From a virus: a DNA stretch of 28,515 nt. Location of the stretch: IMG/VR virus record IMGVR_UViG_3300008266_000520, positions 1 through 28,515 of that record; one strand, 5' to 3'. The notes below the pieces were generated by a model. That model was not told where the DNA came from, made no database searches, and saw only the letters and a list, made by a program, of their open reading frames with translations. Positions 16,401 through 24,800 of this stretch are shown piece after piece; position 1 is the first letter of the stretch, and the number at the start of each line of letters is the position of its first letter. Position numbers and translations under genes: made by a program.

Positions 16401-17752
16401 TATCTCAGGAGGACTTCAAGGAGGCTCATAGGTACGCAGATATGACCTACAGTGGAGTATACAACGCAGAGACAAATGTAAACAAGCTCAACGAGTTTAA
16501 CCTTGCTCTTGCAAACTTTAAGACACTTGAGAAGTCGTTCGGACCTATAAACAAGATGCACGCTAGACGTACAGACATTCTAACTCTACAGGAGGATAAG
16601 ATATCTTACGTGCTGGCTGGAAAGAATTTACTGTCTGACGCGGCAGGTGGTGGTGCAATTACATCCATTCCAGAGGTACTTGGTACTCAGATATCAAGGA
16701 CAGAGGAGTTCGGTATTAGCCACAACCCTGAGAGCTTTGCTGTGTACGGTAATGACGTCTTCTTTACAGACATCAAGAGGTCGGCAGTTATAAACTTAAA
16801 GGGAGATGGAGCAAGCTCCGATCAGGTGTCTGTTATATCTGAACTAGGTCTTAAGTCTTGGTTTAGGGATTCGTTTAAGAATACGTTCTATAACCAAAAG
16901 ATTGGTGGATATGATCCGTACATGAGTGAGTATGTTCTTTCATTTAATGAAAACTTACTTCCTGTTCAGTTAGACTCTTACGCGTGTGGAACCACGATAT
17001 CTGTTCAGGAATCAAGTGCTGAGTACTCATTTGAGTTAGAGCTTACAGACATTATAGGTCTTGTTAGTATAGACTATAACTTCACAGTAGGCAACGGAAC
17101 TATTGTTATAAATTATAATGGTACCGATGTTATAGATGATATTGTTTCAGGAGATGGTACTCTATCTTTTACAAAAGCAGACCTATCTTCAAATAAGGCA
17201 ACAGTTACTATATATCCTGACGAGGCTTCTTATACAATAACAATAAACTGTCCAGAGACGTATACACTTACTGTCAAGAGAATAGTGTTGAGCTCTCCTG
17301 ACGACGAGGGTAAGACTATAACAAACTCATACAGATGGATTTTAGATGAGTACGTTAGTCCGTATAATGTGGATCCTATAACGTTTAGTGAGACAGGAGT
17401 TTCATTGTTTGCACAGAGGACAGGTCTTATGTCTAACGGTACAATACCTGCCGACGAGAGTTTGGTCGTAATGTACTCTCAAAAGGACGTCGATGATACG
17501 TATATATTTGTAGAAGGAGTTAACTCTTTCAAGTATCTGTCATCTGATGTAGACTATGGAGAGGAAGACCTTGAGACACTTATACCTCTTCTAAGTACAG
17601 CGACTCCATTGATTTCATTTAACTACGGAGCAAACTTTACATATGATAAGGGTCCAGGTCCGTACTACCTATACTTGGTGTGGGACTACAGGAAACCTGA
17701 CTACACTTCAGAAGATTACTCACCAGCAGATTATTCAACAACAATAAACTAA
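13490..17752 (+). CDS. Large 'stabilization'-type tail/neck protein, 1420 aa
   Basis: The N-terminus NFIAGKMNKDYDERILPSGQ (8-27) followed by YVDALNI is the signature of proteins called stabilization proteins (P22 gp10-like) in podovirus-type and crAss-like phages; they form the tail hub that plugs the packaged head. The body is mainly beta, probably propeller-like in the first 350 residues (LLFWTDNYNPPRRININSNY; FISFAYRYKYKDGEYSALSQ), with later blocks HNPESFAVYGNDVFFTDIKR and LKSWFRDSFKN that recur at the end of this family's core. At 1420 residues it is much longer than P22 gp10 (under 500). Bases about 14520-16150 (residues about 344-887) are clearly more AT-rich, with Asn mostly AAT, than both flanks, suggesting an exchanged insert. 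Confidence 0.82.
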   Translation: MANTASQNFIAGKMNKDYDERILPSGQYVDALNIRMGSTENNSIGAVENTKGNVKLTSLMYDNIPLSNEAKCIGVYEDGGTETIYWFVCDPGRGVDLVLSFNTSNNVLVYHVISTSVLNFNQTYLINGINLIDDLLFWTDNYNPPRRININSNYANPIAGVDQITEDDINVIVAPPINSPTLSMFEKSGGQNFMDDKFISFAYRYKYKDGEYSALSQFSDIAFTPGEFGINYETFENSGMFNSYNSVNVSFNTGPSNVVGIDLCFKLSDSNIVNVIDKYDKHDQGWLDNDIESINFTNQKIYTALTESELLRLFDNVPRLAKTQTTMGNRIFYGNYVDGYDIDTTIDYKLTKVSEKIGFREIPVSLFSSNYLIEGVVRPITNSKIKFDLTGCELTEGARIGLSIFIDHNSFEGDDSSYTSPLNLFNGGISFVLPQDYASVNELITSDAFINTITTQPTLPIADCADGLSLTDDFNCYIEPKAGWDKAGTGIDSLNEAFKISQDSITDTYFYIQLLAAKYYEESDPSNVVYEYFQDNGSTASYSKLESFKSLHSNRDYEVAIVYMDKYLRSSTALVANNNTVFFNANTSDNKNSIDVTIPAGVLAPSWADYYKFVIKPSKTEYEIIYSNIYYTDGVSNTTWFLLEGNNVSKVNVGDFLIVKADSNGPLTNLIRVKVLDIKVQLENFLSGPDAEGVIEVPGVYMQLRASNFSAGTTDSSFVHRETEIQAVYPVGAIGGFTDLSEENPDYDPLTPGSLEYRPIAIPAGSRVKFRFHNIRYGGDIFNSGATYEYTFEKPFIANRNYNNMYDFVIGENISFEDPFSNIAFYQYQNLVNVTSFNFFTQYFENIFQFQYNTTNGQMKLMWGSNIPNLGGNNNNADGYIDISLAPDNIIFETEGLDSNGETFYEGSQSLRVVNRFHESSDGTYQTENTPALVNLNFFNCFAFGNGAECYKIGDNLLGMPFYLGSRVTAVSQEDFKEAHRYADMTYSGVYNAETNVNKLNEFNLALANFKTLEKSFGPINKMHARRTDILTLQEDKISYVLAGKNLLSDAAGGGAITSIPEVLGTQISRTEEFGISHNPESFAVYGNDVFFTDIKRSAVINLKGDGASSDQVSVISELGLKSWFRDSFKNTFYNQKIGGYDPYMSEYVLSFNENLLPVQLDSYACGTTISVQESSAEYSFELELTDIIGLVSIDYNFTVGNGTIVINYNGTDVIDDIVSGDGTLSFTKADLSSNKATVTIYPDEASYTITINCPETYTLTVKRIVLSSPDDEGKTITNSYRWILDEYVSPYNVDPITFSETGVSLFAQRTGLMSNGTIPADESLVVMYSQKDVDDTYIFVEGVNSFKYLSSDVDYGEEDLETLIPLLSTATPLISFNYGANFTYDKGPGPYYLYLVWDYRKPDYTSEDYSPADYSTTIN

Positions 17753-17763
17753 AACATAAGAAA

Positions 17764-18198
17764 ATGAATTACTCACAGGTATTAACACTGATAAACACAA
17801 AACTTGCCAGCGCATCAAATATAACAGCCACTGAGCATAGAGAGGTAGAGACTGCAATACTGGACTACGCACAGACACAGAACAACTACGTTGGATATAT
17901 GACTGGAGTTAATCTTCCAGTTCCAGACGGAACTAGTTTAGCTGTCAGTGGAGATATAGCTTCTGCTGTTGGTACTGCAAGTAGTGGTGTACTCGTTACT
18001 CTAACAACACCGATGCCATCAATAAACTATTACGTTAGATTCTATGTTGAGAGTTTAGGTAGTTACAGTGGAGATAAGGAGATATACTGCCCTGCATTTA
18101 AGAAGCTTAGTACAACTCAGTTCTACTACATACAAGAGGAGCCAGGTGGTGCTACTCAAGATTTAAGGATTCACGTTGAGGTTATATCCCTAGACTAA
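17764..18198 (+). CDS. Small tail-associated protein, 144 aa
   Basis: The 144-aa product has an N-terminal helix region (INTKLASASNITATEHREVE, then TAILDYAQTQN) that resembles the attachment segment found at the start of many small phage tail proteins ('TAxEHRxVExAxLDY'). A beta-sandwich-like C-terminal domain follows (VLVTLTTPMPSINYYVRFYV ... IHVEVISLD). It lies 11 bases after the stabilization protein and 3 bases before the next tail gene, so it is probably a tail fibre adaptor or a short appendage. No catalytic motif is visible. Confidence 0.7.
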   Translation: MNYSQVLTLINTKLASASNITATEHREVETAILDYAQTQNNYVGYMTGVNLPVPDGTSLAVSGDIASAVGTASSGVLVTLTTPMPSINYYVRFYVESLGSYSGDKEIYCPAFKKLSTTQFYYIQEEPGGATQDLRIHVEVISLD

Positions 18199-18201
18199 TA
18201 C

Positions 18202-18966
18202 ATGGAAAAGACACTTACATACAGTGAAAATGTTGCAGGATGGGTATCTTTCTACTCCTTCATCCCTGAGATGATGGTCGGCATGAACAGCTACTTCTAC
18301 ACGTTTAAGAACGGAGAGTTGTACAGACATAACTCAAATGAAGATAGAAACACATTCTATGGTTCGTTTACTCCTACATCCATAACGAGCGTGTTCAATC
18401 CAGATGTGGCCATAGTCAAGAACTTCAAGACAATATCGATAGACGGAGACGATTCGTGGTCGTGTAATGTCATCACAGACCTTGGAACTGGAAGTATAGA
18501 CAAGGACTGGTTCGAGCTTAAGGAGGGTAACTGGTTTGCATACATAAGACGTAACGACATAGGTAGTCCTGTAATATCAAGTAACGACCTAAGGATGAGA
18601 TCAGTACAGGGAGTAGGTACTGTTTCATCTGTAAACTCAACCAATCCAGCTGCTGTTGTTCTGACGTTCACGTTTAACATAGGAACCATAATAAGCGTAG
18701 GAGACACTATGTACAAGAACAACGCTGGAACTGTTGTAAAGGTTGGAGATATAGTCGGAACCACAGGTAACACAATAACTATAAATACAACTGTCGCTGG
18801 AGGTTCTATACCATCTGCTAATGACTTCATGCTTTATATCAAGAATAGTATAGCTGAGTCTTATGGTGCAAGTGGATACTACATGCAGTTTGAGATAACC
18901 AATGACTCTCAGGCGAGGACAGAGATATTCTCTATATCTTCATCTATATTTAAAAGTTATCCATAA
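18202..18966 (+). CDS. Conserved tail structural protein, 254 aa
   Basis: The sequence starts with LTYSENVAGWVSFYSFIPEM, then MVGMNSYFYTFKNGELYRHN and FYGSFTPTSITSVFNPD, and continues ISIDGDDSWSC ... FAYIRRND. I recognise this series ('YSENxxGWxSFYSxxP..M.G.N..F+TFKxGxLYxHN') as a widespread structural protein that follows the stabilization protein in short-tailed phages of Bacteroidetes and cyanobacteria-like groups. The middle (140-215) is a small beta-barrel-like insert, and the end SGYYMQFEITN ... IFKSYP closes the same fold. It probably belongs to the tail hub or spike base. The stop is followed by a 30-base gap with a promoter box, so it is the last gene of this unit. Confidence 0.78.
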   Translation: MEKTLTYSENVAGWVSFYSFIPEMMVGMNSYFYTFKNGELYRHNSNEDRNTFYGSFTPTSITSVFNPDVAIVKNFKTISIDGDDSWSCNVITDLGTGSIDKDWFELKEGNWFAYIRRNDIGSPVISSNDLRMRSVQGVGTVSSVNSTNPAAVVLTFTFNIGTIISVGDTMYKNNAGTVVKVGDIVGTTGNTITINTTVAGGSIPSANDFMLYIKNSIAESYGASGYYMQFEITNDSQARTEIFSISSSIFKSYP

Positions 18967-18973
18967 AATTTCT

Positions 18974-18981
18974 TATCTTTG
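18974..18981 (+). promoter_or_regulatory. Bacteroidota-type -7 element TATCTTTG within an inverted repeat
   Basis: TAnnTTTG match 15 bases before ATG 18997. It is framed by AAATTTC (18966-18972) and GAAATTT (18984-18990), an inverted repeat centred on the box, which could be an operator. It would start the unit with the GNAT-like protein, internal proteins and the giant protein. Confidence 0.6.
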
Positions 18982-18996
18982 TAGAAATTTAATCCA

Positions 18997-19392
18997 ATGT
19001 TTAGTTACAGGCTAGAGAGTAAGTACGACTTCTACGACACGCTCTGCGAGTGGTGGGAGGACTGGAATTTTCCAGTCGTCTCTATAACATCACTACCTGA
19101 GAGGGTGTTTGTGGTTAGTAACGACGGTGTGGATCTATACGCCATACCTGTATACTTTGGAGACTCCGACTTGTGTTGGATTGGTTTTGTTACAGGAAAT
19201 AAAAAGAGCACTAAGGTACAGCGTAACGGTGCGTTAGAGTACCTACTGGATATGGTGGAGTCACACATGAATGGAATAGGTGCTAGGATAGTGATGACGG
19301 TCAGTGGTACGCCAGTTTTGAAGAGACTATACGAGACGTCTGACTACACTATTAGCGCAAAAGGAATTAACGAATACATAAAAAAAATATAG
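18997..19392 (+). CDS. GNAT-like acetyltransferase-fold protein, 131 aa
   Basis: The protein has the compact pattern of phage-encoded GNAT-fold proteins: an N-terminal helix with WWEDWNFPVVSITSLPERVF, strands VVSNDGVDLYAIPVYFGDSD and LCWIGFVTGN, the segment STKVQRNGALEYLLDMVESH where the acetyl-CoA-binding loop and helix would lie, and the end LKRLYETSDYTISAKGINEY. Instead of the full RxxGxG/A motif it shows QRNGAL, so activity is uncertain. Such proteins are common in structural regions of short-tailed phages; their substrate is unknown. It begins a new transcription unit, and the next gene starts 2 bases after its TAG. Confidence 0.65.
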   Translation: MFSYRLESKYDFYDTLCEWWEDWNFPVVSITSLPERVFVVSNDGVDLYAIPVYFGDSDLCWIGFVTGNKKSTKVQRNGALEYLLDMVESHMNGIGARIVMTVSGTPVLKRLYETSDYTISAKGINEYIKKI

Positions 19393-19394
19393 AT

Positions 19395-20264
19395 ATGGGT
19401 AAAGATGCAGCAGCAACAACAGCTAAAACAGCATCGGATACATCTGATGCGTCAGGTGTAGGATTATCTGCAGCAGGTACAGCACTACCGTTTGTGGGTC
19501 TTGGAGTGAACCTACTTCAGACTGGTATGGGATTAGTTCAAGCATCACAACAGGCAGCAAATGAGAGAGAGGCACAAAGGGTAGCAGAGATTGCTACAAA
19601 GATGCGTATTCAGCAGCAGGAGCAGGCATTCTTTGATAAGGTTCAGATACCTATGGAGGCATACAATAGAGCACTTCGTGAGGGTACAGCTCAACAAAAG
19701 CAAGCTATTGAAGCTCTACAGGAGGGTGACACTAGACTAAATTTAGGTAATATAGGTAAGGTTCAAGCCGTTGGTGTTGATCAAATTGCAGGTCTAACAG
19801 ATGAGATGGCTCAAAAGAAATTTGAACTAAGTAAGTTACAGGCTCAGGAGGGAATGCTTGGTGCAGATGATCTTGCAAAGATATATGAGGATAGAGCTTT
19901 AGGTGCACAGAAGGCGGCACAGGCTGCTAACTTGGCAGAGATTGGAGCATTAACTTCAGCTGCTACAGGAATCACTGACTTTGCTACAAGATTAGATGCT
20001 GCTCGTAATGAATATAAGAAACAGCCAGCAATATCAAATACAGGTGCTAACATATCTGGCGTTACAGGTACAGGAATTAATCTTGTGAATACGCAGAGTC
20101 AGAGTCCAGTTGGATCTATGTTTGCTGATCAAAATACTTCATTTTCATTTCCAACATATCAACCATTTACTAGTCCTGCTCAATACAATCCTATGCAATC
20201 GGTGTCCTCTAATTATAATTTATTTCCTAATCCATATAATAATAAATTTATTATAAAACAATAA
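19395..20264 (+). CDS. Ala/Gln-rich putative internal (ejection) protein, 289 aa
   Basis: The 289-aa product is rich in Ala, Gln and Gly. Residues about 20-48 form a hydrophobic/amphipathic stretch (SGVGLSAAGTALPFVGLGVN) that could insert into a membrane. Long helices follow (QASQQAANEREAQRVAEIAT; QQKQAIEALQEGD; AQGMLG-like loop; GAQKAAQAANLAEIGALTSA), and a polar Ser/Asn/Pro-rich tail ends the protein. This is the usual architecture of small internal virion proteins ejected with the DNA by short-tailed phages (like T7 gp14 or P22 gp7, without sequence similarity that I can claim). Its place before another helical protein and the giant multidomain protein supports that role. It starts 2 bases after the GNAT-like gene. 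Confidence 0.65.
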   Translation: MGKDAAATTAKTASDTSDASGVGLSAAGTALPFVGLGVNLLQTGMGLVQASQQAANEREAQRVAEIATKMRIQQQEQAFFDKVQIPMEAYNRALREGTAQQKQAIEALQEGDTRLNLGNIGKVQAVGVDQIAGLTDEMAQKKFELSKLQAQEGMLGADDLAKIYEDRALGAQKAAQAANLAEIGALTSAATGITDFATRLDAARNEYKKQPAISNTGANISGVTGTGINLVNTQSQSPVGSMFADQNTSFSFPTYQPFTSPAQYNPMQSVSSNYNLFPNPYNNKFIIKQ

Positions 20265-20267
20265 CAC

Positions 20268-21800
20268 ATGGAATACGCAGGATACGTAGATAGCGCAACG
20301 GTAACGGCAGCCCCAACAGTAAACTGGGGAGGTATACTTACAAACTTAAACAAGAACCTAGACGCCAACGAGGCAGCTAGAGAGGCAACTAGACAGAAAC
20401 AGGCTACAGACACTCAGAAGGCACTTGAGGAGATAAATGCCATGAATGTAGGTCAGAACCAGACTGGTAATGAGTACATCACAAAGGCTAGCTACCAGGC
20501 AAAGACACTACTTAACGACGCTTACAAGAAGTACACATCTGGTCAGATGACTCGTGAGCAGTTCAATATAATTAAACAAAACACATCCTCATCTTTTTCT
20601 GACGTCAACACGTACATGAAGACGCTACAGGACAACTTCTTGAAGTATCAGGAGATGTCTCAGAAGGGTGAGTTATCTAAGTACTCTGACTACATGCAGG
20701 CAGAGCTTGGTAAGCTTTCAGATCTTAGCAACAAGACGATGTACTTCAACCCACCTGACGGCAAGGGTTACATCGCTGTTATAGATAAGGATGGAAAGAT
20801 AGACACCAAGAATACACTTGAGACTTCATGGATCAAGGGAGGAACAAACTTCTTTGATCCTAAGGTGAAGGTCGAGGACGAGGTTGGAAAGTTCACTGGA
20901 AAGATGAAGGAGTTTACAAGAATGATGGATGCTAGACGTGGATACGGTCTTTGGACCGTTGAGGATCCTACTGCAAGACCTGAGTTTGACAAGTTATCTA
21001 AAGATATATCAAGTGCTGTTGCGTCCACTCCACTACGAATGGCAAGCGTACTTACAGACTTTGTCACAGACAAGAACTACACGTACACAAAGGATGAAAA
21101 GGAGGCAGCTGCCGATCCATCTAAGATTCTGCTCGTTAAAACATCAAGTGGAGTACTTCAGCCTAAGTTGACAGATCAACAGATTGCTGACGGAGAGGCT
21201 GCAATTAAGAGAGTCATCAAGTCACAACTAGGGTACAAGGAGACTCAAGTTGAGAATAGACCTAGTCCTAGGGGCGGAGGAAGTGGAGGCGGTGGAGAAA
21301 AAACTCCAGATATTCCAAGTACAAATGATATTGTACATAGTTCATCTCTAAAACGATTCGGTAAGTACATACCAGCTCAGAGATACATATCAAATGTATC
21401 TATTGTAGATGAGGCGACTGGAAATAACAAAGTTGTGAAGTCAATAACCATAGATCCAACAACTGGACACATGGAGATGGATGTAGAGGTGAAGTCAAGT
21501 GAAGATGCTTACGATGAAAATGGAATAAAAAAACAATCATCAACGTCAACATACACGATATCTACTAATGAAGGAGGTATAACTGGTAAGAAAGGAACGA
21601 TAGTAGATATAGCAGAAATGAATATATTTGCAAACTCTATATATAGTCCAAAAAAACGTAGGTATTTAAGAAGTTGGGAGGAGTTGTATGACGAGAAGAA
21701 GGACGACGCTGCGATTAGGGCTTCTAGAAATGAAACTGCTAATAAAAAATCAGATAAGAAACCAGATCTCAACGCATCTAATCGTAAAGGCAAAAAATAA
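20268..21800 (+). CDS. Putative internal virion protein, 510 aa
   Basis: The 510-aa protein is helical in its first 180 residues (ANEAAREATRQKQATDTQKA; YLKYQEM-type segments; KYSDYMQAELGKLSDLSNKT). A mixed alpha/beta middle follows (YIAVIDKDGKIDTKN; SWIKGGTNFFDPKVKVEDEV), then a flexible Pro/Gly-rich linker at 331-350 (RPSPRGGGSGGGG) and a C-terminal beta domain ending in a very basic Lys/Ser/Asn tail (KKSDKKPDLNASNRKGKK). The linker separates two independent domains. No enzyme motif is seen. Gene order (Ala/Gln-rich protein, this protein, giant protein) fits a set of three ejection proteins, as inference. It starts 3 bases after its neighbour and is followed by an 8-base gap. Confidence 0.65.
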   Translation: MEYAGYVDSATVTAAPTVNWGGILTNLNKNLDANEAAREATRQKQATDTQKALEEINAMNVGQNQTGNEYITKASYQAKTLLNDAYKKYTSGQMTREQFNIIKQNTSSSFSDVNTYMKTLQDNFLKYQEMSQKGELSKYSDYMQAELGKLSDLSNKTMYFNPPDGKGYIAVIDKDGKIDTKNTLETSWIKGGTNFFDPKVKVEDEVGKFTGKMKEFTRMMDARRGYGLWTVEDPTARPEFDKLSKDISSAVASTPLRMASVLTDFVTDKNYTYTKDEKEAAADPSKILLVKTSSGVLQPKLTDQQIADGEAAIKRVIKSQLGYKETQVENRPSPRGGGSGGGGEKTPDIPSTNDIVHSSSLKRFGKYIPAQRYISNVSIVDEATGNNKVVKSITIDPTTGHMEMDVEVKSSEDAYDENGIKKQSSTSTYTISTNEGGITGKKGTIVDIAEMNIFANSIYSPKKRRYLRSWEELYDEKKDDAAIRASRNETANKKSDKKPDLNASNRKGKK

Positions 21801-21808
21801 ATAAATAT

Positions 21809-24800
21809 ATGGACGAAAAATATATCCAAGATTTATATAATCAACTAGGGGGCCAATCTAAGTTTGGTAACTTTAATGATTTTAAAAATTTAATCAAGAC
21901 AGACAAGGCATACCAAAAGGACTTCTATAACTCATTTGGTGCAAAGAAACTTGGTGACTTCAATGATTTTAGCGGACTTGTGTCTGCTCCTAATCAAAAA
22001 AAAAAAGGATCTTCTCAGCCTACTTCTCAAGAAAAACAGCAGGTATCAAGTGCACAACAGAAGGAGCGACTTATTTCTGCGGTTACAGGTCAACAGCCAG
22101 ATCAACAGGCTTCGGCTGGTTTAGATGGAGAACCTAATAATAAAATTCCTTTTGAAGAATGGTATAAGACAGTTCCTAAAACTAAGAACGATATATCTAC
22201 TTACAATTTAAAAAGAGCTTATGAATTAGCTCCTAAAAAAGATTTAGATGCTTTTGTAAAAGATCCTAAAGCACATTTACTTACATCTTATCCTAATAAA
22301 GATGGAGTATATGAGTTCATGAAATCTAAAAATCATCCAACTGTTCAAAAAGAAATAGATTGGTACAATAGTAAAGAAGGTGCTGATTTTAGAAGCAAGT
22401 ATAATCTTGATACGTCTGGAGATTACTATCGTTATGTACCAAAAAATAAACAGGCTTCTGCTGGTTTAGATGGAAAATCTAAGATGGGTATTTTCACTGG
22501 ATTTACACCTGAACAACTGAAGTCTATGAAGGCTAAGCCTGCTCCAGACTACATGGTTAAGAAGCCAAGAGAAAAGGAAATACAAAAACAAACTGAGGTT
22601 AGTAAGGGAGAGCTTCTTATTCAGTCACCTCCACTTGGTCAAGAAACAAAGAGCTACTATAGAGTTGTAGCAGATGAAAAGAGGGCTGTAGAGAATAAAA
22701 TAAAAAACTTTGAGGATAAGTACCTTAAGGCTGGTATCGATATTGAGCAAATAAAGAGAGACGGAACCTATCAAGACCTTCAAAAACAAAAGGCTCAGTT
22801 AGATAAGGAGTACAAACCAGTAGAGAATGCACTTAGGGAAGTAAAAAAAGAGACGACGACATTTACTAGACCTATAGAGAGGTTGGTTAGTTCGTTTACA
22901 GATGGAAAGTATACCCTTGCAAATACTGAGGTTATAAATCTAAGTAAGGATGTAGAGGACAAGCTCATAGACTCATTTGATAAACTTCCACAGGAACAAA
23001 AACAGAAGTTGGCCAAGGGTTCTCTTCCTACGGAGGCAAAAGAACAGCTAATAAATTCAGCAAAGACTGACGTACTGAATGAAAGGTACGCATCACTTAA
23101 GTCAGAGGTTAGCGACTACATAAAGAATGTAAAGGACAACCCAAACATTTCAACAGAGCAGAAGAAACTAATTCAGGACCAGTTAAAGGCTAAGAACGAT
23201 GCATTTAACGCACAGTTAGCTATTGACTTCTCTGGAAATATGCTAAAGAATAACTTCAAGTCTACAGAAGAATCTAAGAAACTTGACGAGGGAATACTGT
23301 CAAAGTATGAAGGATTTTTACCAGAGACTTTAGATGCTGTATCTACATTTGTAGAGGGAATGGGTAGTGTATTTGCTAAGGGCGCAACAGGTATACCTAC
23401 ACTGGCATTACTTGGTGCCGAAAGATTTAATCAGATAACAGGTGCGTCTAATCCAGACGACTACACGCCTATAGAGGCTACGCTTGACTTAATTAACGAC
23501 GCAACAAACTATAACTTTTTGCCAAGCTCGAAGTCTGCTGAAGGCAATATAGTTGATGACAAAGGAAACCTTAACTTATCGTACAGGTCTATAACTAGAT
23601 CACTAGCAAACACACTTCCTTTCACGTTAAAGATAATTAACGACGTGAAGAATGGAAGAATAGAGGGTTCTCCTCAGTCAATGATGTCTCAGCTACTTAA
23701 TCCTAAGAACAACAAGCAGTTCAGGGATGAATTAATTGCAGCAGAGACAGCATATAAGATGACAATTGGGGACAACTATAAGCAGGCCAAGGATTTAGGT
23801 ATGACAGATGCTAATGCGTTTGTTTATGCTAATGTAATGTCAACTGCTGAAGGTGTTTCAGAAAAAATTATGCCTGACATTAAGTTCTTTGACTCTCCAG
23901 TTGGATCAAGCATCAAGGAGGCGTTCAAGGGTAACTTAAAGAAGGCTGCAACAAAGGAGGCCGCAAAGACAGTAACAAAGGATTTCTTTCAAAATATTGC
24001 TGGAGAACTTGGCGAGGAGGAGTTTACTCTTGCCGTAGAGGATGGACTTAAGTACTCGTTGCTTCTAAACCACAAGAACTCTGAGTTCTTTAATTTAGCC
24101 AAGCAGAAGGAGCTTGCTGCATCCACAGTAATAATGTCTGGTGCACTTGGTGGCGTAGCTATTCCAAGTAAGTTAAGTGAGAGCAAGAAAGATATATACA
24201 GAGGTGTTTACAACAACATAGCAGACATACAAGACATATTTGCTAGAGAGATAAAGTCTCCACTCACAGACAAGAAGACAAAGGAGACACTGTATGAGGC
24301 ATACAAGTTTGCGTCAGATGTTGCTAACGCTGTGGCTAAGGCACCAGAGACTGTGACTGCTGATCAGATTGACTTGCTAGTTCAGAAGAATAAGCTAGAA
24401 GAGAAGAAGAAAAATATAGACACCGCATTTCATCCAGATATAAACAAGGAGATAGCTGATATAGACGCTAAGATAACTGAGGCATCTAAAGCAAAAGTAG
24501 AGCCTGTTGTTGAAGAGATTAAGACTACACAGCCAGTTGTTACAGCAGAGACATCTTCTAACTTCGCAAACATGACTCAGGATGGTGAAGGTAATTTTGT
24601 GTTCTACCACGTATCTCCAACCACACTTGACGTTATAGACCCGTCTAAGTACGGATCGAACGCAGGAAACGTAACATCTAGAGATGAGAAGGCTGCTATT
24701 GGACGAGTAGGTGGTGTGGCTATGTTCTATACTGATCCAAATGACAGCGAGAGCATGGTGAACGGAAACAAGCACGTGGTGAAGGTTCCAGAGTCTGAGG

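Noticed and set aside
18357-18830. 157-aa open frame on the minus strand
   Set aside because: It lies wholly inside the conserved tail gene at 18202-18966, has no leader signal and no recognisable domain. All well-supported genes in the window are on the + strand. The same applies to the other minus-strand frames, such as 24395-24775.
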